NCBI GenBank assembly: GCA_040220135.1
Contig: JAVJTT010000006.1
Coordinates: forward strand, 186,001 to 250,000
Origin: CAJXMH01 sp040220135
Lineage (GTDB): Bacteria > Bacteroidota > Bacteroidia > Flavobacteriales_E > Vicingaceae
Direction: 5' to 3'
DNA length: 64,000 nucleotides
Both the position numbers and the translations under genes were made by a program. Of this stretch, positions 51,520 to 61,593 are shown piece after piece; position 1 is the first letter of the stretch; each line of letters starts with the position of its first letter. The notes under the pieces were generated by a model. It had not been told where the DNA came from and did not search any database. It worked only from the letters and a program-made list of their open reading frames with translations.

Positions 51520-53445
51520 ATGAGATTAGTTGTTTTTACCTTATTTATAACCCTGTGTTCTGGCTTATTGGCACAAAAGCAGATGGCTAATTTTTATTAT
51601 GAAAAAGGAAAAGAAGCCTACGATAGTAAATACTATGAGGATGCTGAAGAACAACTTTTAAAAGCCTTAGAAAAAGATGCCGAACATGTCGATGCGCTTT
51701 GTTATTTAGGTTACACTTACTACGATACAAAGCAATATGAAAAAGTTGTTGAGGTTTATGATCGTTTAGAAAAAGCAAACCCAGATTATTGGGCTTGGTA
51801 TTTTTACCTTAGAGGATTTTCTAATGAGAAGTTAGAAAACTTTGAAGCTGCGACTTACGATTACGATCAATTCTTGAAAAAGTACAGTAAAGCAGCGGAT
51901 CGGTTGAGCTTTCATCACAAAGCTGCGGTGCGAAAATACTACGTAGAAAAAGCCCCAGAATTAAGAAAGAAAAAAGGCATGATGCCTAAACCCATCAATT
52001 TAGGAAGCGGCGTAAATACCATTTCCGACGATATGATGCCGCAAATTGACCCCACCGGAAGCCGATTGTATTTCACCAGCTCAAGAAAAGGTGGATTCGA
52101 CAATATTGATGGTGATGAAACAAATGATTGGGGAGAGGATCTTTATTTTATTGAAAAAACGAATAACAATTGGGGAAAGCCAGAATTGTTACCCGAACCA
52201 ATTAATTCTTTCAATAACGATGGCACATCTACTTTTTCGGCTGATGGGCAGCAAATGATCTATGTAAAATGTAATGAAGAAGGCGGAATTGGCAGTTGTG
52301 ACCTTTATCACGCCACTTTAGAAGGAACGGATTGGACTCAACCCACCAATATGGGGAATATAGTGAATGACAAAGAGTGGGATTCGCAACCGACCTTGTC
52401 TTCCGATGGAAATATTTTGATCTTCGTTTCTAATCGGGCTGGCTCTTACGACGGTAGCATGGATTTGTATATGAGTAAAAGGAACAAATTCGGGCAATGG
52501 GGGATTCCTGTAAACATGGGCTCAACCATTAACACGCCTTTTGGAGAGAAAAGCCCTTATTTGGCGCCAGATGGTAAAACCCTCTATTTTGCCTCAACTG
52601 GGCATCCAGGCTATGGCGATTATGATCTGTTTGTTACCGTTTTTGAGAATGGGAAATGGTCAGAGCCCCAAAACATGGGAGCACCCTTAAATTCAGAAGG
52701 AGAAGATACCTATTTCTCTATTTCAGCTAGCGGAGAAGGAGCCTATTTTGCTTCCGACCGTGGAGGTGAAGGGAAGTTAGATCTGTATTCTATTTCTATT
52801 CCTGAAGAACTTAGACCAAAACCAGCGGTGGTGGTAAAAGGGGTAGTGACGAATGCTAAGAACGAAGCTAAAACAGAGGCTTGGGTATTGGTAGAAGATA
52901 TCAACTCCGGGGAGTTAATTGCCACCGCAAAAAGTAACTCGGCCACCGGTGAGTATTTGGTAGTGCTACCTTCCGGCAGAAATTATAGTGTTTCAGCCAA
53001 TAAGGAGGGATTCTTTTTCTATTCCAATAAGTTTGAGGTACCAACTTCAGCTAAGTACCAAGAAATTAGAAAAGACATTGCCTTAAAACCGATTGAAAAA
53101 GGAGCAAGAGTAATACTTAACAATATTTTCTTTGAAACAGGAAAAGCTACCTTAACACAAGAAAGTTACATAGAGCTAGGCAAGGCGGTAGACTTATTGC
53201 AAGCTAATAAAAAAATGGTGGTTGAGGTGGGTGGCCATACCGATAATGTCGGCTCAGATGAAACCAATATGCAGCTGTCTCACGAAAGGGCAAAGTCTGT
53301 AAGAGATTATTTGGTGAAGGCCGGTATTGCATCTGAACGTTTACAAGCTAAAGGCTATGGAGAAACCCAACCGGTAGCTGACAATGAAACCGAAGAAGGG
53401 AGACAAGCCAACCGAAGAACTGAATTCGTGATCTTAGAGAATTAG
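51520..53445 (+). CDS. PorE-like OmpA protein with TPR, PD40 propeller and regulatory-like domain
   Basis: The 641-residue protein has a signal peptide ending near GLLAQ and TPR units (about 20-140). A PD40 propeller covers about 160-430, with RLYFTSSRKGGFDNIDG, TLYFASTGHPGYGDYDLF and AYFASDRGGEGKLDLY. A carboxypeptidase-regulatory-like domain (about 440-515) and a C-terminal OmpA domain (VGGHTDNVGSDE, RQANRRTEFVI) follow. This domain order matches PorE of the type IX secretion apparatus, but many paralogues share it. The signal does not look like a standard lipoprotein signal. Confidence 0.8.
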   Translation: MRLVVFTLFITLCSGLLAQKQMANFYYEKGKEAYDSKYYEDAEEQLLKALEKDAEHVDALCYLGYTYYDTKQYEKVVEVYDRLEKANPDYWAWYFYLRGFSNEKLENFEAATYDYDQFLKKYSKAADRLSFHHKAAVRKYYVEKAPELRKKKGMMPKPINLGSGVNTISDDMMPQIDPTGSRLYFTSSRKGGFDNIDGDETNDWGEDLYFIEKTNNNWGKPELLPEPINSFNNDGTSTFSADGQQMIYVKCNEEGGIGSCDLYHATLEGTDWTQPTNMGNIVNDKEWDSQPTLSSDGNILIFVSNRAGSYDGSMDLYMSKRNKFGQWGIPVNMGSTINTPFGEKSPYLAPDGKTLYFASTGHPGYGDYDLFVTVFENGKWSEPQNMGAPLNSEGEDTYFSISASGEGAYFASDRGGEGKLDLYSISIPEELRPKPAVVVKGVVTNAKNEAKTEAWVLVEDINSGELIATAKSNSATGEYLVVLPSGRNYSVSANKEGFFFYSNKFEVPTSAKYQEIRKDIALKPIEKGARVILNNIFFETGKATLTQESYIELGKAVDLLQANKKMVVEVGGHTDNVGSDETNMQLSHERAKSVRDYLVKAGIASERLQAKGYGETQPVADNETEEGRQANRRTEFVILEN

Positions 53446-53558
53446 CTGAAAACTCATTATTGAGTGTTCATTATATCAAATTGGAATATCGATTTACAAG
53501 CTTTTTGTCTGTTCAATCGTAGTCGAGAACTGATTTTCCTTACTTTTAAAAAAAAAAA

Positions 53559-54185
53559 ATGAAGAAATTAAGTCTATTATCAGTCTTTGCATTAATTGCA
53601 ATTATCGCATGTTCCTTTAAAGGAGAAGAGTATAAAACCTTAGAAATAGGAAAAAAGGCTCCTATGACTGATTATCAAATGGAAGGCACTGATGGTGAGA
53701 AATACAGTTTGGAAAACTTAACTGAAGAGAATGGCCTTTTGGTGATCTTTTCTTGCAATACTTGTCCTTTTGTGATCAAATGGGAAGATCGATACCCCGG
53801 TATTGCTGAAATGGCTCAAGAAAACGAAATCGGTTTTTCATTGATCAATTCCAATGAAGCTAAAAGAGAAGGTGACGACAGTATGGAAGAAATGAAGAAT
53901 CATGCTGAAGAAAAAGGCTATGCCGATGTTCCATATTTGGTTGATGAAAACTCCAAATTAGCCAATGCTTTTGGCGGAAAAACTACGCCACATGTATTTC
54001 TTTTTAATGCAGATATGCAGTTGGTTTATGAAGGCGCAATTGATGATAATTTAGATGATGCCGCTGCAGTAAAAACTCCTTACTTAGGGAATGCTATTAA
54101 GAATATGGTGGCGGGAGAAAAAATTGATCCCGAGAATACCAAAGCCATTGGTTGTAGCATAAAAAGAACAGCTGCAAAAGGGTAA
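53559..54185 (+). CDS. Redoxin/thioredoxin-fold lipoprotein
   Basis: The 208-residue protein has a lipoprotein signal with Cys18 in AIIACSF. An AhpC/TSA-like redoxin domain follows, with KAPMTDYQMEGTDG, the redox motif FSCNTCPFVIKWEDRY and KTTPHVFLFN, the cis-proline segment. It probably acts on thiols or peroxides in the periplasm while anchored to a membrane. It stands alone and ends at a clear terminator. Confidence 0.82.
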   Translation: MKKLSLLSVFALIAIIACSFKGEEYKTLEIGKKAPMTDYQMEGTDGEKYSLENLTEENGLLVIFSCNTCPFVIKWEDRYPGIAEMAQENEIGFSLINSNEAKREGDDSMEEMKNHAEEKGYADVPYLVDENSKLANAFGGKTTPHVFLFNADMQLVYEGAIDDNLDDAAAVKTPYLGNAIKNMVAGEKIDPENTKAIGCSIKRTAAKG

Positions 54186-54206
54186 GTAAAACTTTTCCCA
54201 AAAACT

Positions 54207-54240
54207 AAAAAGCTGAAAGCAATTTGCTTTCAGCTTTTTT
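54207..54240. terminator. Bidirectional terminator
   Basis: AGCTGAAAGC (54211-54220) and GCTTTCAGCT (54226-54235) form a 10-bp stem around AATTT, with an A-run on the left and T-run on the right. It serves the redoxin gene and the convergent T9SS gene. Confidence 0.85.
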
Positions 54241-54251
54241 AAATTTGTAGG

Positions 54252-57200
54252 TTATCTATGAATGATAAGTCTCTTAATGTCTTGTCTTTTTGAATTAATA
54301 ATTTGGACAAGATAAACTCCACTTTTAAATGGTATATCAAGCTCAATTTTACCACTTGAAGGGTAGGTTTTTGCAAATACTTCCTTTCCACTTAAGTCAA
54401 TTATTTTCACTTCAACATTACCTTCTATTGCACCAGTCTTAATAAAGAAAACTCCCTTATTTGGATTAGGAAAGATTTCTATGTTTGATTCTTCACTAAT
54501 CTCTGGAACTATTTTACTTCTTTGTAATTGAGGTGCACTTGATAGCGCCTCGGTGGTAAAGCTTTGCGTCGGAGACCAGACTGTTCCTGTAGAATTACCA
54601 TATAAGCAAACACTTTTTATTTGCCATTCATAGGTAGTTGCCGGGCTTAGTGTTGTGATAAAAAGGCGATCCCGATCTCCTTGAATTGATTCCTTTTGCC
54701 AAGCCATACTTCCTACTTCTCGGTATCGGAGTCTGTATAATATGGTATTGGCTTTTATGTTCCACATAAACCTCACTCTAGTATCTGTAATTGCATTGGC
54801 CTCCAACCCATCTGGTATCAGGCAAGGATTATCAAGGGTTGTGAAGTTTTCTAGAGATGAGAAAGGAGACCAACCGATGCCAGGTTTATATGCTCTTACT
54901 GCCCAAAAGTACTTGGTTCCGGCTTCAAGAGTGTCAAGGTCTAATCGTCCTAGTGGAATGTTTCTAACATAACGATTCCATGTTGACTCAGATGTTTTTC
55001 TCCATAGGACCTTGTAAAGTGTGGCTCCTTGAACGGTATCCCAATTCAACCGAACAGCGGTGTCTTGAATAAATCGACTAAGTAGGTTTTGCGGAGCAAA
55101 AAGGCAAGCAGTGTCTTTATTTACCGTAACTGAGGCTACATCAGTACAACCATTAGCATCTGAGACTGTTACAGTGTAGTTACTGGGATTAAGTCCATTT
55201 AATGAAGCAGAAGTAGCACCGGTATTCCAAGTATAAGTGTAAGGGGTAGTTCCCCCCGTTGCTGAAGCAGAAGCAGCTCCGTCAGTATTACTTACACACG
55301 ATACATTATTATCTACGGAAGTAGAAGCTATAAGAGCTGTAGGTTCAGTAATGGTGCCGTTAGCAGTAGCGGTAGCCCCGTTATTATCGGTAATGGTAAT
55401 GGTATAAGTTCCGGCACTCACTCCTGTAATAGAGGCATTAGTGGTACCATTGTTCCAAGCGTAGGTGTAAGGAGTAACTCCACCTGTTGCACTTGCGGTA
55501 GCTCCACCATCTGAAAGGCCGTTACAAGAAACGTTGGCATCAATACTGATGGCAGCGACAAGTGCCGTAGGTTCAGTGATGGTAACAGCAGCAGTAGCAG
55601 GGCCACATCCGTTATTATCGCTAATGGAAACGGTGTATGAACCTGCACTAATTCCAGTGATAGAAGCAGTAGTAGCGCCATTACTCCAAGCATAAGTATA
55701 AGGCATAGTGCCTCCGGTGGCAGAAGCCGTGGCCCCGCCATCAGAGCCTCCGTTGATGGAGACACTATTATCTATAAAAGTAGAAGCTGAAAGTACTATG
55801 GGTTCGGTAATGGTGACAGAAGCGGTAGTTGGTCCACAGCCGTTATTATCAGTAACGGAGACGGTGTAAGTCCCAGCACTAACTCCTGTAGTAGAAGCCG
55901 AAGTAGCACCATTGTTCCAAGAATAGGTGTAAGGGGCAGTTCCCCCAGTTGCAGATGCCGTAAGTTCTCCATTACTGCTACCATTACAACTAATGGCTCC
56001 ACTAACCACAGCAGTAGCTGTAATCGCACTGGGCTCGGTCAAAGTATATTGAACGGTATCCTTCCCTTCACATTCGCTTGTTACTGTGAGTGAATAGGTT
56101 CCGGCCGCAAGTCCACTGATGGAACTGCTTGTAGCGCCGGTAGACCATAAATAGGAGTATGAGTTTCCACCTGTAGCTGAGGCTGAGATAGCTCCATTAC
56201 TATCTCCATTACAACTTAGTGCTGTAGTCGTTACAATTGAGGCACTAATAGCAGGAGGATTATAAGTAGAACAGTTAGAAAAATTAGTGGCAGACGCCCA
56301 GTTCGAAGAACTTCCATTCAAGGTAAAGTTCACGAGCGTACCGTCGTTTGATTGAGAAGATTGGTCACTTAAGGTAGTCAATCCGGTATTATTTCCACCG
56401 GCACTTCCATTGTTAAAATCGTAATAAGCGACTAATCCATCCTTTTTACCTGGATTTTCACAATTGCGATTGAATTGTATTTCAGACTGACAAAGCGCAC
56501 GATTCCAAATGCGCACTTCATCTAAAGCTCCTGAAAAGGGGTAGCTTCCACCATTCCGTATACCTAAATTTAAAGCATCTGTTGTATTTGTGATTGCTGT
56601 AGTAATAGGGTTACTTCCTCGATTGGTTAGACTTACAGTAGATCCATTGATGTAAATAACCGCTTCAGAAACGGTAGGGTCATATACGCAGGCAATGTGG
56701 TTCCATTGGTTGGAAGTAAAGCTTCCCGCCGGTGCATCTAAGTATACGCCTGCGGTTGGGATAAAACGAAGTGAATTACTTCCTGCACTTCCTCCGGTAT
56801 GCACCTCTAATTGCTCTATTCCTTTTCCGCTAATAAAATCAACGGTGGTTCCAGAGTTGGTCCAATAAACCCATGCTTCAATGGTTACTGCAGATAAGTT
56901 TAAGCTTGAATGATGGGGTACTGTGATGTAATCGTCAGTATCGTCAAAATTAAGGGCACCAGCTGGTCCGTTTACACTTACCGAAGCCGAGTCAAAACAG
57001 CCATTGGCATCCGATACAGTGACGTAGTAAGTTCCTGCAGCAAGATTGCTTTCTGTAGCGCTTGTTCCCCCAGTATTCCAAGAATAAGTGTAGGCTCCTG
57101 TTCCTCCGGTGGCAGAAGCCGTTGCTGCGCCATCAGTGCCGCCAATGGCAGATACATTGCTACTCACCAAAGCGCTAGCCACAAGAGCGGTAGGTTCTGT

Positions 57201-58256
57201 AATGGTGGTATTTGAAGTTGTTGTACAACCATTATTATCGGTTAGTGTTAGGGTATAGGTTCCTGCTGTAACACTTGAAATACTAGCACTAGTAGCTCCA
57301 TTCGACCACGAATAGGTATAAGGCATTGTGCCTCCGCTTGCCGAGGCGGTAGCTCCTCCATCAGCTCCTCCATTACAGCTTATGTTAGCCGCAACACTAG
57401 CCGAGGCACTTAAGGCCGTTGCCGGCTCGGTAATGGTGGAAGAAGCAGTGGCGGTGCATCCGTTATTGTCAGTAACCGTTACTCTATAAAAGCCAGCAGC
57501 AAGAAAAGAAGTGGTGTTGGTGCTCGAACTAGAATTTGAGGTGGTAGATCCGTTTGACCAAGAGTAGTCGATAGGGGTAGACCCACTGCTTTGCGTAACC
57601 GTTAGGGAACCGTTATTGTCACCTTTGCAGGCAATGTTGTTTTGAGCCGTAATGGAAGCTGATAAATTACATCCAGTAAATGCGGGAGCCCACACAATAT
57701 TATCTATCAGCGTTGCAGTTAAGTCTCCACTGCTTGCGGTGATGCGAAGTGAATCAATTTCGTCAAAATCGCTATCACCAGAAACACTAAAAGTGGTTGA
57801 TAATCCTGTATTCGATGAAGTGTAGGTTGCACCATTAACCAAAGAACCATCTTTGTAGCCCGTGAGTGTAATAGATAAAGTGCAGCAATTAAAGCACACG
57901 AATTCGTTGATCAGGTCAATTGAATACAGGTCAAATTCAGCGCCGTCAGTAGTAGCTAATGTCATTGCAGTTTGGGATGATCCCGTTCCAACAATTGCTC
58001 CACCAGTGTATGAGCAAAATGTAGATGTAGTGCGGTATTGAAAGCCAGGTGATGAGGAAAAACAATTGAAACGGAAACCTTGACTGTTCGAAGATAGTGT
58101 GAAGTTATTCAAATTTTGAGCATTTGAATAGCCTTGGTTATCAAAGGTAATTGTGTTCTGAGATAGCAATTGTCCACAAAAAAAGAATAGTGAGATAGCT
58201 AAAAAAAACGAATAAAACTTTATTGAGTTTGAAGAGGTAGATTTGAAATGAACCAT
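54252..58256 (-). CDS. Large T9SS-secreted protein with SprB repeats, LamG domain, Fn3 pair and sorting domain
   Basis: The 1334-residue protein has a signal peptide and an N-terminal beta-rich domain with a CCTLSITLTGYKDGS segment. Three SprB-type repeats come next, then a LamG/concanavalin-like domain (begins GALNFDDTDDYITVPHHSS; ELxxN-type motifs and DEVRIWNRAL later). Five more SprB repeats, two fibronectin III domains and a sorting domain (IEIFPNPNKGVF, ending IKRLIIHR) complete it. Each SprB repeat has SCNG-x-SDGGATASATGG, PYTYxWxNGATTAS and GTYTVxVTDNNGC features. SprB-like proteins act as mobile adhesins in gliding, while LamG suggests glycan binding. Both roles are inferred. Confidence 0.85.
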   Translation of the reverse strand: MVHFKSTSSNSIKFYSFFLAISLFFFCGQLLSQNTITFDNQGYSNAQNLNNFTLSSNSQGFRFNCFSSSPGFQYRTTSTFCSYTGGAIVGTGSSQTAMTLATTDGAEFDLYSIDLINEFVCFNCCTLSITLTGYKDGSLVNGATYTSSNTGLSTTFSVSGDSDFDEIDSLRITASSGDLTATLIDNIVWAPAFTGCNLSASITAQNNIACKGDNNGSLTVTQSSGSTPIDYSWSNGSTTSNSSSSTNTTSFLAAGFYRVTVTDNNGCTATASSTITEPATALSASASVAANISCNGGADGGATASASGGTMPYTYSWSNGATSASISSVTAGTYTLTLTDNNGCTTTSNTTITEPTALVASALVSSNVSAIGGTDGAATASATGGTGAYTYSWNTGGTSATESNLAAGTYYVTVSDANGCFDSASVSVNGPAGALNFDDTDDYITVPHHSSLNLSAVTIEAWVYWTNSGTTVDFISGKGIEQLEVHTGGSAGSNSLRFIPTAGVYLDAPAGSFTSNQWNHIACVYDPTVSEAVIYINGSTVSLTNRGSNPITTAITNTTDALNLGIRNGGSYPFSGALDEVRIWNRALCQSEIQFNRNCENPGKKDGLVAYYDFNNGSAGGNNTGLTTLSDQSSQSNDGTLVNFTLNGSSSNWASATNFSNCSTYNPPAISASIVTTTALSCNGDSNGAISASATGGNSYSYLWSTGATSSSISGLAAGTYSLTVTSECEGKDTVQYTLTEPSAITATAVVSGAISCNGSSNGELTASATGGTAPYTYSWNNGATSASTTGVSAGTYTVSVTDNNGCGPTTASVTITEPIVLSASTFIDNSVSINGGSDGGATASATGGTMPYTYAWSNGATTASITGISAGSYTVSISDNNGCGPATAAVTITEPTALVAAISIDANVSCNGLSDGGATASATGGVTPYTYAWNNGTTNASITGVSAGTYTITITDNNGATATANGTITEPTALIASTSVDNNVSCVSNTDGAASASATGGTTPYTYTWNTGATSASLNGLNPSNYTVTVSDANGCTDVASVTVNKDTACLFAPQNLLSRFIQDTAVRLNWDTVQGATLYKVLWRKTSESTWNRYVRNIPLGRLDLDTLEAGTKYFWAVRAYKPGIGWSPFSSLENFTTLDNPCLIPDGLEANAITDTRVRFMWNIKANTILYRLRYREVGSMAWQKESIQGDRDRLFITTLSPATTYEWQIKSVCLYGNSTGTVWSPTQSFTTEALSSAPQLQRSKIVPEISEESNIEIFPNPNKGVFFIKTGAIEGNVEVKIIDLSGKEVFAKTYPSSGKIELDIPFKSGVYLVQIINSKRQDIKRLIIHR

Positions 58257-58410
58257 GATTACAGTTAGTCTTGATTAAAAAAAACTTTAAAATCTTGAAC
58301 TAAAAGTGAAATGTTAAGATGCTACAAATTTACTTTGAAGCAAAAAAAGCAAGTCAATTGGTTTTCAAGACTCTAATTATCAAAACTAATAATTAATAAG
58401 AAAAGACTTA

Positions 58411-59409
58411 TTACTTTCTCTTCGCCCCAAACTGATATTGGAAGCCAACTGCTAAAACGTATTTGAACTGTGTTCTTGGTCCTACAATGGGATTACCTTC
58501 GCTGTTTAGCTTTGGTTCACCGGCATCGTTAGTTTCAGTAATGTCAATGTCATCATCATAGATCAAATTGGTAGTGATGGTAGTGGTCAAATACTTATTC
58601 ACTTTTAGGCTTAAGGTGTTGGCCCAGTTTACATCGATGTTATGTGGGTTTTCAGCATAGTTTGAGAATAGATCAACATTGGTTTGATAACTGACGTTAT
58701 CCCAAATGTCTCTTTTGTAAGCCAATCTTAAATATCCCCCTACTTCCAGTCTAATGTTTTCACCGTCCTTTATTTTCGTACTATCAGGGTTATTATCGAC
58801 ATATTCAGCTGCCTCTACGCCAAAAGCACCTTGGTCGGCTAAAGCTTGTATATTCACTACCGTCATTTTTGCGGTTACAGGTGAAATAAAGATGGTTAAG
58901 TTATCATTCGGCTTGTAATCCATACCAATAGAACCCAATAAGTAGCCCGGCGCTAAAAAGTCAGAAATTTTATTTTCTTCAGCAACTGTAGTATACCCAG
59001 GTGCAAATTGAGATTTAAAGTTTACTAAGGCAGCATAATACCAGTCTTCTGAAGCTTTTTGACCATATTTAGAGTTGAAGATGATTTGGTCGTCAGATTT
59101 GATCCAATCGCTGCCGCCAAGCTTGGTTTCACCATATCCTAGCAGTAAAGAGTTATCCCAAGCGGCATTTCCTTTCTTGTAATTGGCAAATACATCAAAC
59201 AAACCGTTTAAAGAAACTGAGCTTTGACCCCCCGCAGCCCAATTAGAAAGGGAGACTTGCGTGAAATTAGCTCCAAAAACTCCACCGGTTTTCCAACCCT
59301 CTGTGGTATCTTTCTTTTGCGCTCTTAATAATTTTTCTGCTTCAGTTGTTTGTGCTTGGCTAAAAATGCTCAAAGCAATGGCAATCATCAGAAAGCTTAG
59401 TTTTCTCAT
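58411..59409 (-). CDS. DUF3078 family outer-membrane protein
   Basis: The start chosen is the ATG at 59409 (MRKLSFLMIAIALSIFSQAQ); an upstream TTG adds only three residues. The 332-residue protein shows the DUF3078 opening: GWKTGGVFGANFTQVSLSNWAAGGQSS in parts, with NAAWDNSLLLGYG following. Later strands such as VGGYLRLAYKRDIW and FKYVLAVGFQYQFG suggest an outer-membrane barrel. The function is unknown. The MscS gene precedes it on the same strand by about 26 bp, so the two are probably co-transcribed. Confidence 0.85.
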   Translation of the reverse strand: MRKLSFLMIAIALSIFSQAQTTEAEKLLRAQKKDTTEGWKTGGVFGANFTQVSLSNWAAGGQSSVSLNGLFDVFANYKKGNAAWDNSLLLGYGETKLGGSDWIKSDDQIIFNSKYGQKASEDWYYAALVNFKSQFAPGYTTVAEENKISDFLAPGYLLGSIGMDYKPNDNLTIFISPVTAKMTVVNIQALADQGAFGVEAAEYVDNNPDSTKIKDGENIRLEVGGYLRLAYKRDIWDNVSYQTNVDLFSNYAENPHNIDVNWANTLSLKVNKYLTTTITTNLIYDDDIDITETNDAGEPKLNSEGNPIVGPRTQFKYVLAVGFQYQFGAKRK

Positions 59410-59435
59410 GTCAATCAAATTGTATTTAAAATAGA

Positions 59436-60251
59436 TTAGTCTTTGTGTACGTGCACGTCCATTTGTGGAAATGGAATATTAATACCTTTCTTGTTAAAAG
59501 CATTGTAAACCTGCTCCATAATTTCCATTTTAACTGGCCAGTAGTCACCGGCATTAACCCAAACACGAGTGGCTAAATTTACTGAGCTATCTGCCAATTC
59601 ACTCACCTTCACAAAGGGTTCAGGATCTTTGAAAATTCGCTCATCTGCTTTCAAAATGTCATTTAAGATGGCTCTCGCATCTTCAATTTTATCCCCATAG
59701 CCAATGCCAAAAGTCCAATCTACTCTTCGCGTTGCTTCTGTAGAATAGTTAGTTAAAGAACCAGTGGAAAGTGGTCCGTTTGGAATAATGATGGTTTTGT
59801 TATCAGGAGTTTTCAAAATGGTATGAAAAATCTGAATTGAATTGACCGTACCACTGTGTCCTTGAGCATCAATCCAGTCTCCAACTTTATAAGGCTTTAA
59901 AATTAAAATAATTACTCCACCGGCAAAGTTTGAGAGCGTGCCTGATAATGCCATACCAACGGCTAAACCAACTGCACCGAGAATGGCAATAAAGGAAGTC
60001 ATTTCAATGCCAATCATGCTCAACACAGAAATGATCAAGAATACTTTTAACAGCGTGTTGATTAAACCACCTAAGAAAGGGCGCAATGAGGGATCTATGT
60101 CTCTTTTCTCAAAAACCTTCTTAATGCTATTGGTAATGGCTTTGATTACCCAAAGTCCAATAATGAGCGTAAGAATTGCACCAATTAACTTGGGGCCGTA
60201 TTCCATCACCAAATCAGTGACCATTCCAGAATATTCGTTTACTGTTTCCAT
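59436..60251 (-). CDS. MscS-family small-conductance mechanosensitive channel
   Basis: The 271-residue protein has three membrane helices (about 20-40, 63-84, 88-110). The pore-lining third helix carries the glycine/alanine pattern AVGLAVGMALSGTLSNFAGGVIIL. The beta domain follows with KVGDWIDAQGHSGTV and the IPNGPLSTGSLTNYS motif. The channel opens under membrane tension to release solutes. The compact size matches E. coli MscS. A consensus -7 element reads into it from the divergent gap. Confidence 0.93.
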   Translation of the reverse strand: METVNEYSGMVTDLVMEYGPKLIGAILTLIIGLWVIKAITNSIKKVFEKRDIDPSLRPFLGGLINTLLKVFLIISVLSMIGIEMTSFIAILGAVGLAVGMALSGTLSNFAGGVIILILKPYKVGDWIDAQGHSGTVNSIQIFHTILKTPDNKTIIIPNGPLSTGSLTNYSTEATRRVDWTFGIGYGDKIEDARAILNDILKADERIFKDPEPFVKVSELADSSVNLATRVWVNAGDYWPVKMEIMEQVYNAFNKKGINIPFPQMDVHVHKD

Positions 60252-60274
60252 GCTTAATGTGTTTATTTAGGGCG

Positions 60275-60282
60275 CAAAAGTA
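60275..60282 (-). promoter_or_regulatory. -7 element (TACTTTTG) for the MscS gene
   Basis: TACTTTTG on the minus strand is a perfect TAnnTTTG, ending 23 nt before the start codon. It is half of a palindrome CAAAAGT-N3-ACTTTTG (60275-60291) in the divergent promoter region. Confidence 0.4.
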
Positions 60283-60345
60283 AAACTTTTGCTTTGTAAC
60301 ACAGTTTTATACTTTCAATTTAAATGAATTAGTGAATTTTAGAGC

Positions 60346-61593
60346 ATGAATAGAGTTGGTTTTCTGGTAATCGTTTTGGTGGTTTTCTTAGTCTTAGAAG
60401 GCTATGCTTTTCAGTCTATAAAAGTCTTGGTGCAGAACCTAGATACTAGTATACAAAAAGGGATAAAAACAGTCTATTGGCTCATCACTTCTGTTGTCAT
60501 TATCAGTTTTCTTTTCTACAATTTTGGTAATCCTGATACACTTGGAAAACATGCTCGCACCTTTATTTTATCTTTTCTTTTTCTCAACTTTTTGGGAAAG
60601 CTATTTATCAGTCTCTTTTTATTGACCGATGATATTCAAAGGGGTATAAGGTGGGTAGTTGCTAAACTCTCCAATCCTGATTCTGAAGCAGCTAACGAAG
60701 GCATTAGCCGCTCCGAGTTTTTAGCCAAAACCGGAATTTTAGTGGCTGCGGCACCCATTGTCTCCCTTAGTTGGGGCATTGTCAGTGGGGCTCACGACTA
60801 CCGTGTTAGAAGGATTAAGTTACCCATCAAGAACCTACCAAAAAAACTAGATGGACTTAAAATGGCACAACTTTCAGACATTCATTCTGGTAGTTTTTGG
60901 AATAAAACCGCTGTAAAGGGTGGCGTTGAAATGCTTCGGGCTGAAAAGCCAGATATTGCTTTTTTTACCGGTGACCTAGTGAATAACAAAGCTTCTGAGA
61001 TGAGCGAGTGGGTAAATGTATTTGACAAGGTAAAAGCACCTTTAGGAGTATACTCAACCTTTGGGAATCACGATTATGGCGATTATACAAACTGGCCCTC
61101 AGAAGCTGCTAAGAATAAAAATTTACAAGACTTGCGCCATGTGCACAAAATGATGGGTTGGAATTTACTTTCTAATGAACACAAGGTATTGGAAATTGAA
61201 GGAGAAAAACTTGGCATAATTGGGGTAGAAAACTGGAGTGCAAAAGGGCGTTTTCCTAAATATGGTGATTTAAAGCAGGCTACCCATCAAATGGAAGAAT
61301 GTCCGGTTAATGTATTACTGTCCCATGATCCAAGTCATTGGCAGGAGCAAGTTTTGACAGGCTACCCAAGCATTAACCTTACCCTTTCTGGTCACACTCA
61401 TGGGATGCAATTTGGGATAGATATTCCCGGCTTTAAATGGAGTCCGGTGCAGTATATGTATAAAGAATGGGCCGGCCTTTACAAAAACCAAGAACAGTAT
61501 TTATACGTTAATAGAGGGTTTGGCTATATTGGTTATCCGGGAAGAGTAGGAATCTTGCCAGAAATCACTATTTTCGAACTTAATATCGCCTAA
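60346..61593 (+). CDS. Membrane-anchored metallophosphoesterase
   Basis: The 415-residue protein has four hydrophobic N-terminal segments (about 5-25, 43-60, 73-93 and 129-147) and then a calcineurin-type phosphoesterase domain. All five signature blocks are present: Asp178 and His180 in LSDIHSG, Asp210 in FTGDLVNN, Asn241-His242 in FGNHDYGDY, a later LSHDPSHW and LSGHTHGMQFG. The substrate is unknown. Its TAA overlaps the ATG of the next gene, so it starts an operon with two cytochrome-like proteins. Confidence 0.88.
   Translation: MNRVGFLVIVLVVFLVLEGYAFQSIKVLVQNLDTSIQKGIKTVYWLITSVVIISFLFYNFGNPDTLGKHARTFILSFLFLNFLGKLFISLFLLTDDIQRGIRWVVAKLSNPDSEAANEGISRSEFLAKTGILVAAAPIVSLSWGIVSGAHDYRVRRIKLPIKNLPKKLDGLKMAQLSDIHSGSFWNKTAVKGGVEMLRAEKPDIAFFTGDLVNNKASEMSEWVNVFDKVKAPLGVYSTFGNHDYGDYTNWPSEAAKNKNLQDLRHVHKMMGWNLLSNEHKVLEIEGEKLGIIGVENWSAKGRFPKYGDLKQATHQMEECPVNVLLSHDPSHWQEQVLTGYPSINLTLSGHTHGMQFGIDIPGFKWSPVQYMYKEWAGLYKNQEQYLYVNRGFGYIGYPGRVGILPEITIFELNIA

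Noticed and set aside
55418..56029. Leucine- and proline-rich minus-strand frames within the large T9SS gene
   Set aside because: They are alternative-frame readings of the SprB repeat DNA and lack starts, signals or family similarity.
54252..58256. Periodic DNA repeats that could be mistaken for a CRISPR array or satellite
   Set aside because: The repeats are about 80 codons long, stay in frame and encode SprB-type protein repeats.
60295..60317. Third TGTAAC that might be an ECF promoter before the phosphoesterase
   Set aside because: No CGTC-like -10 element occurs 16 nt downstream.
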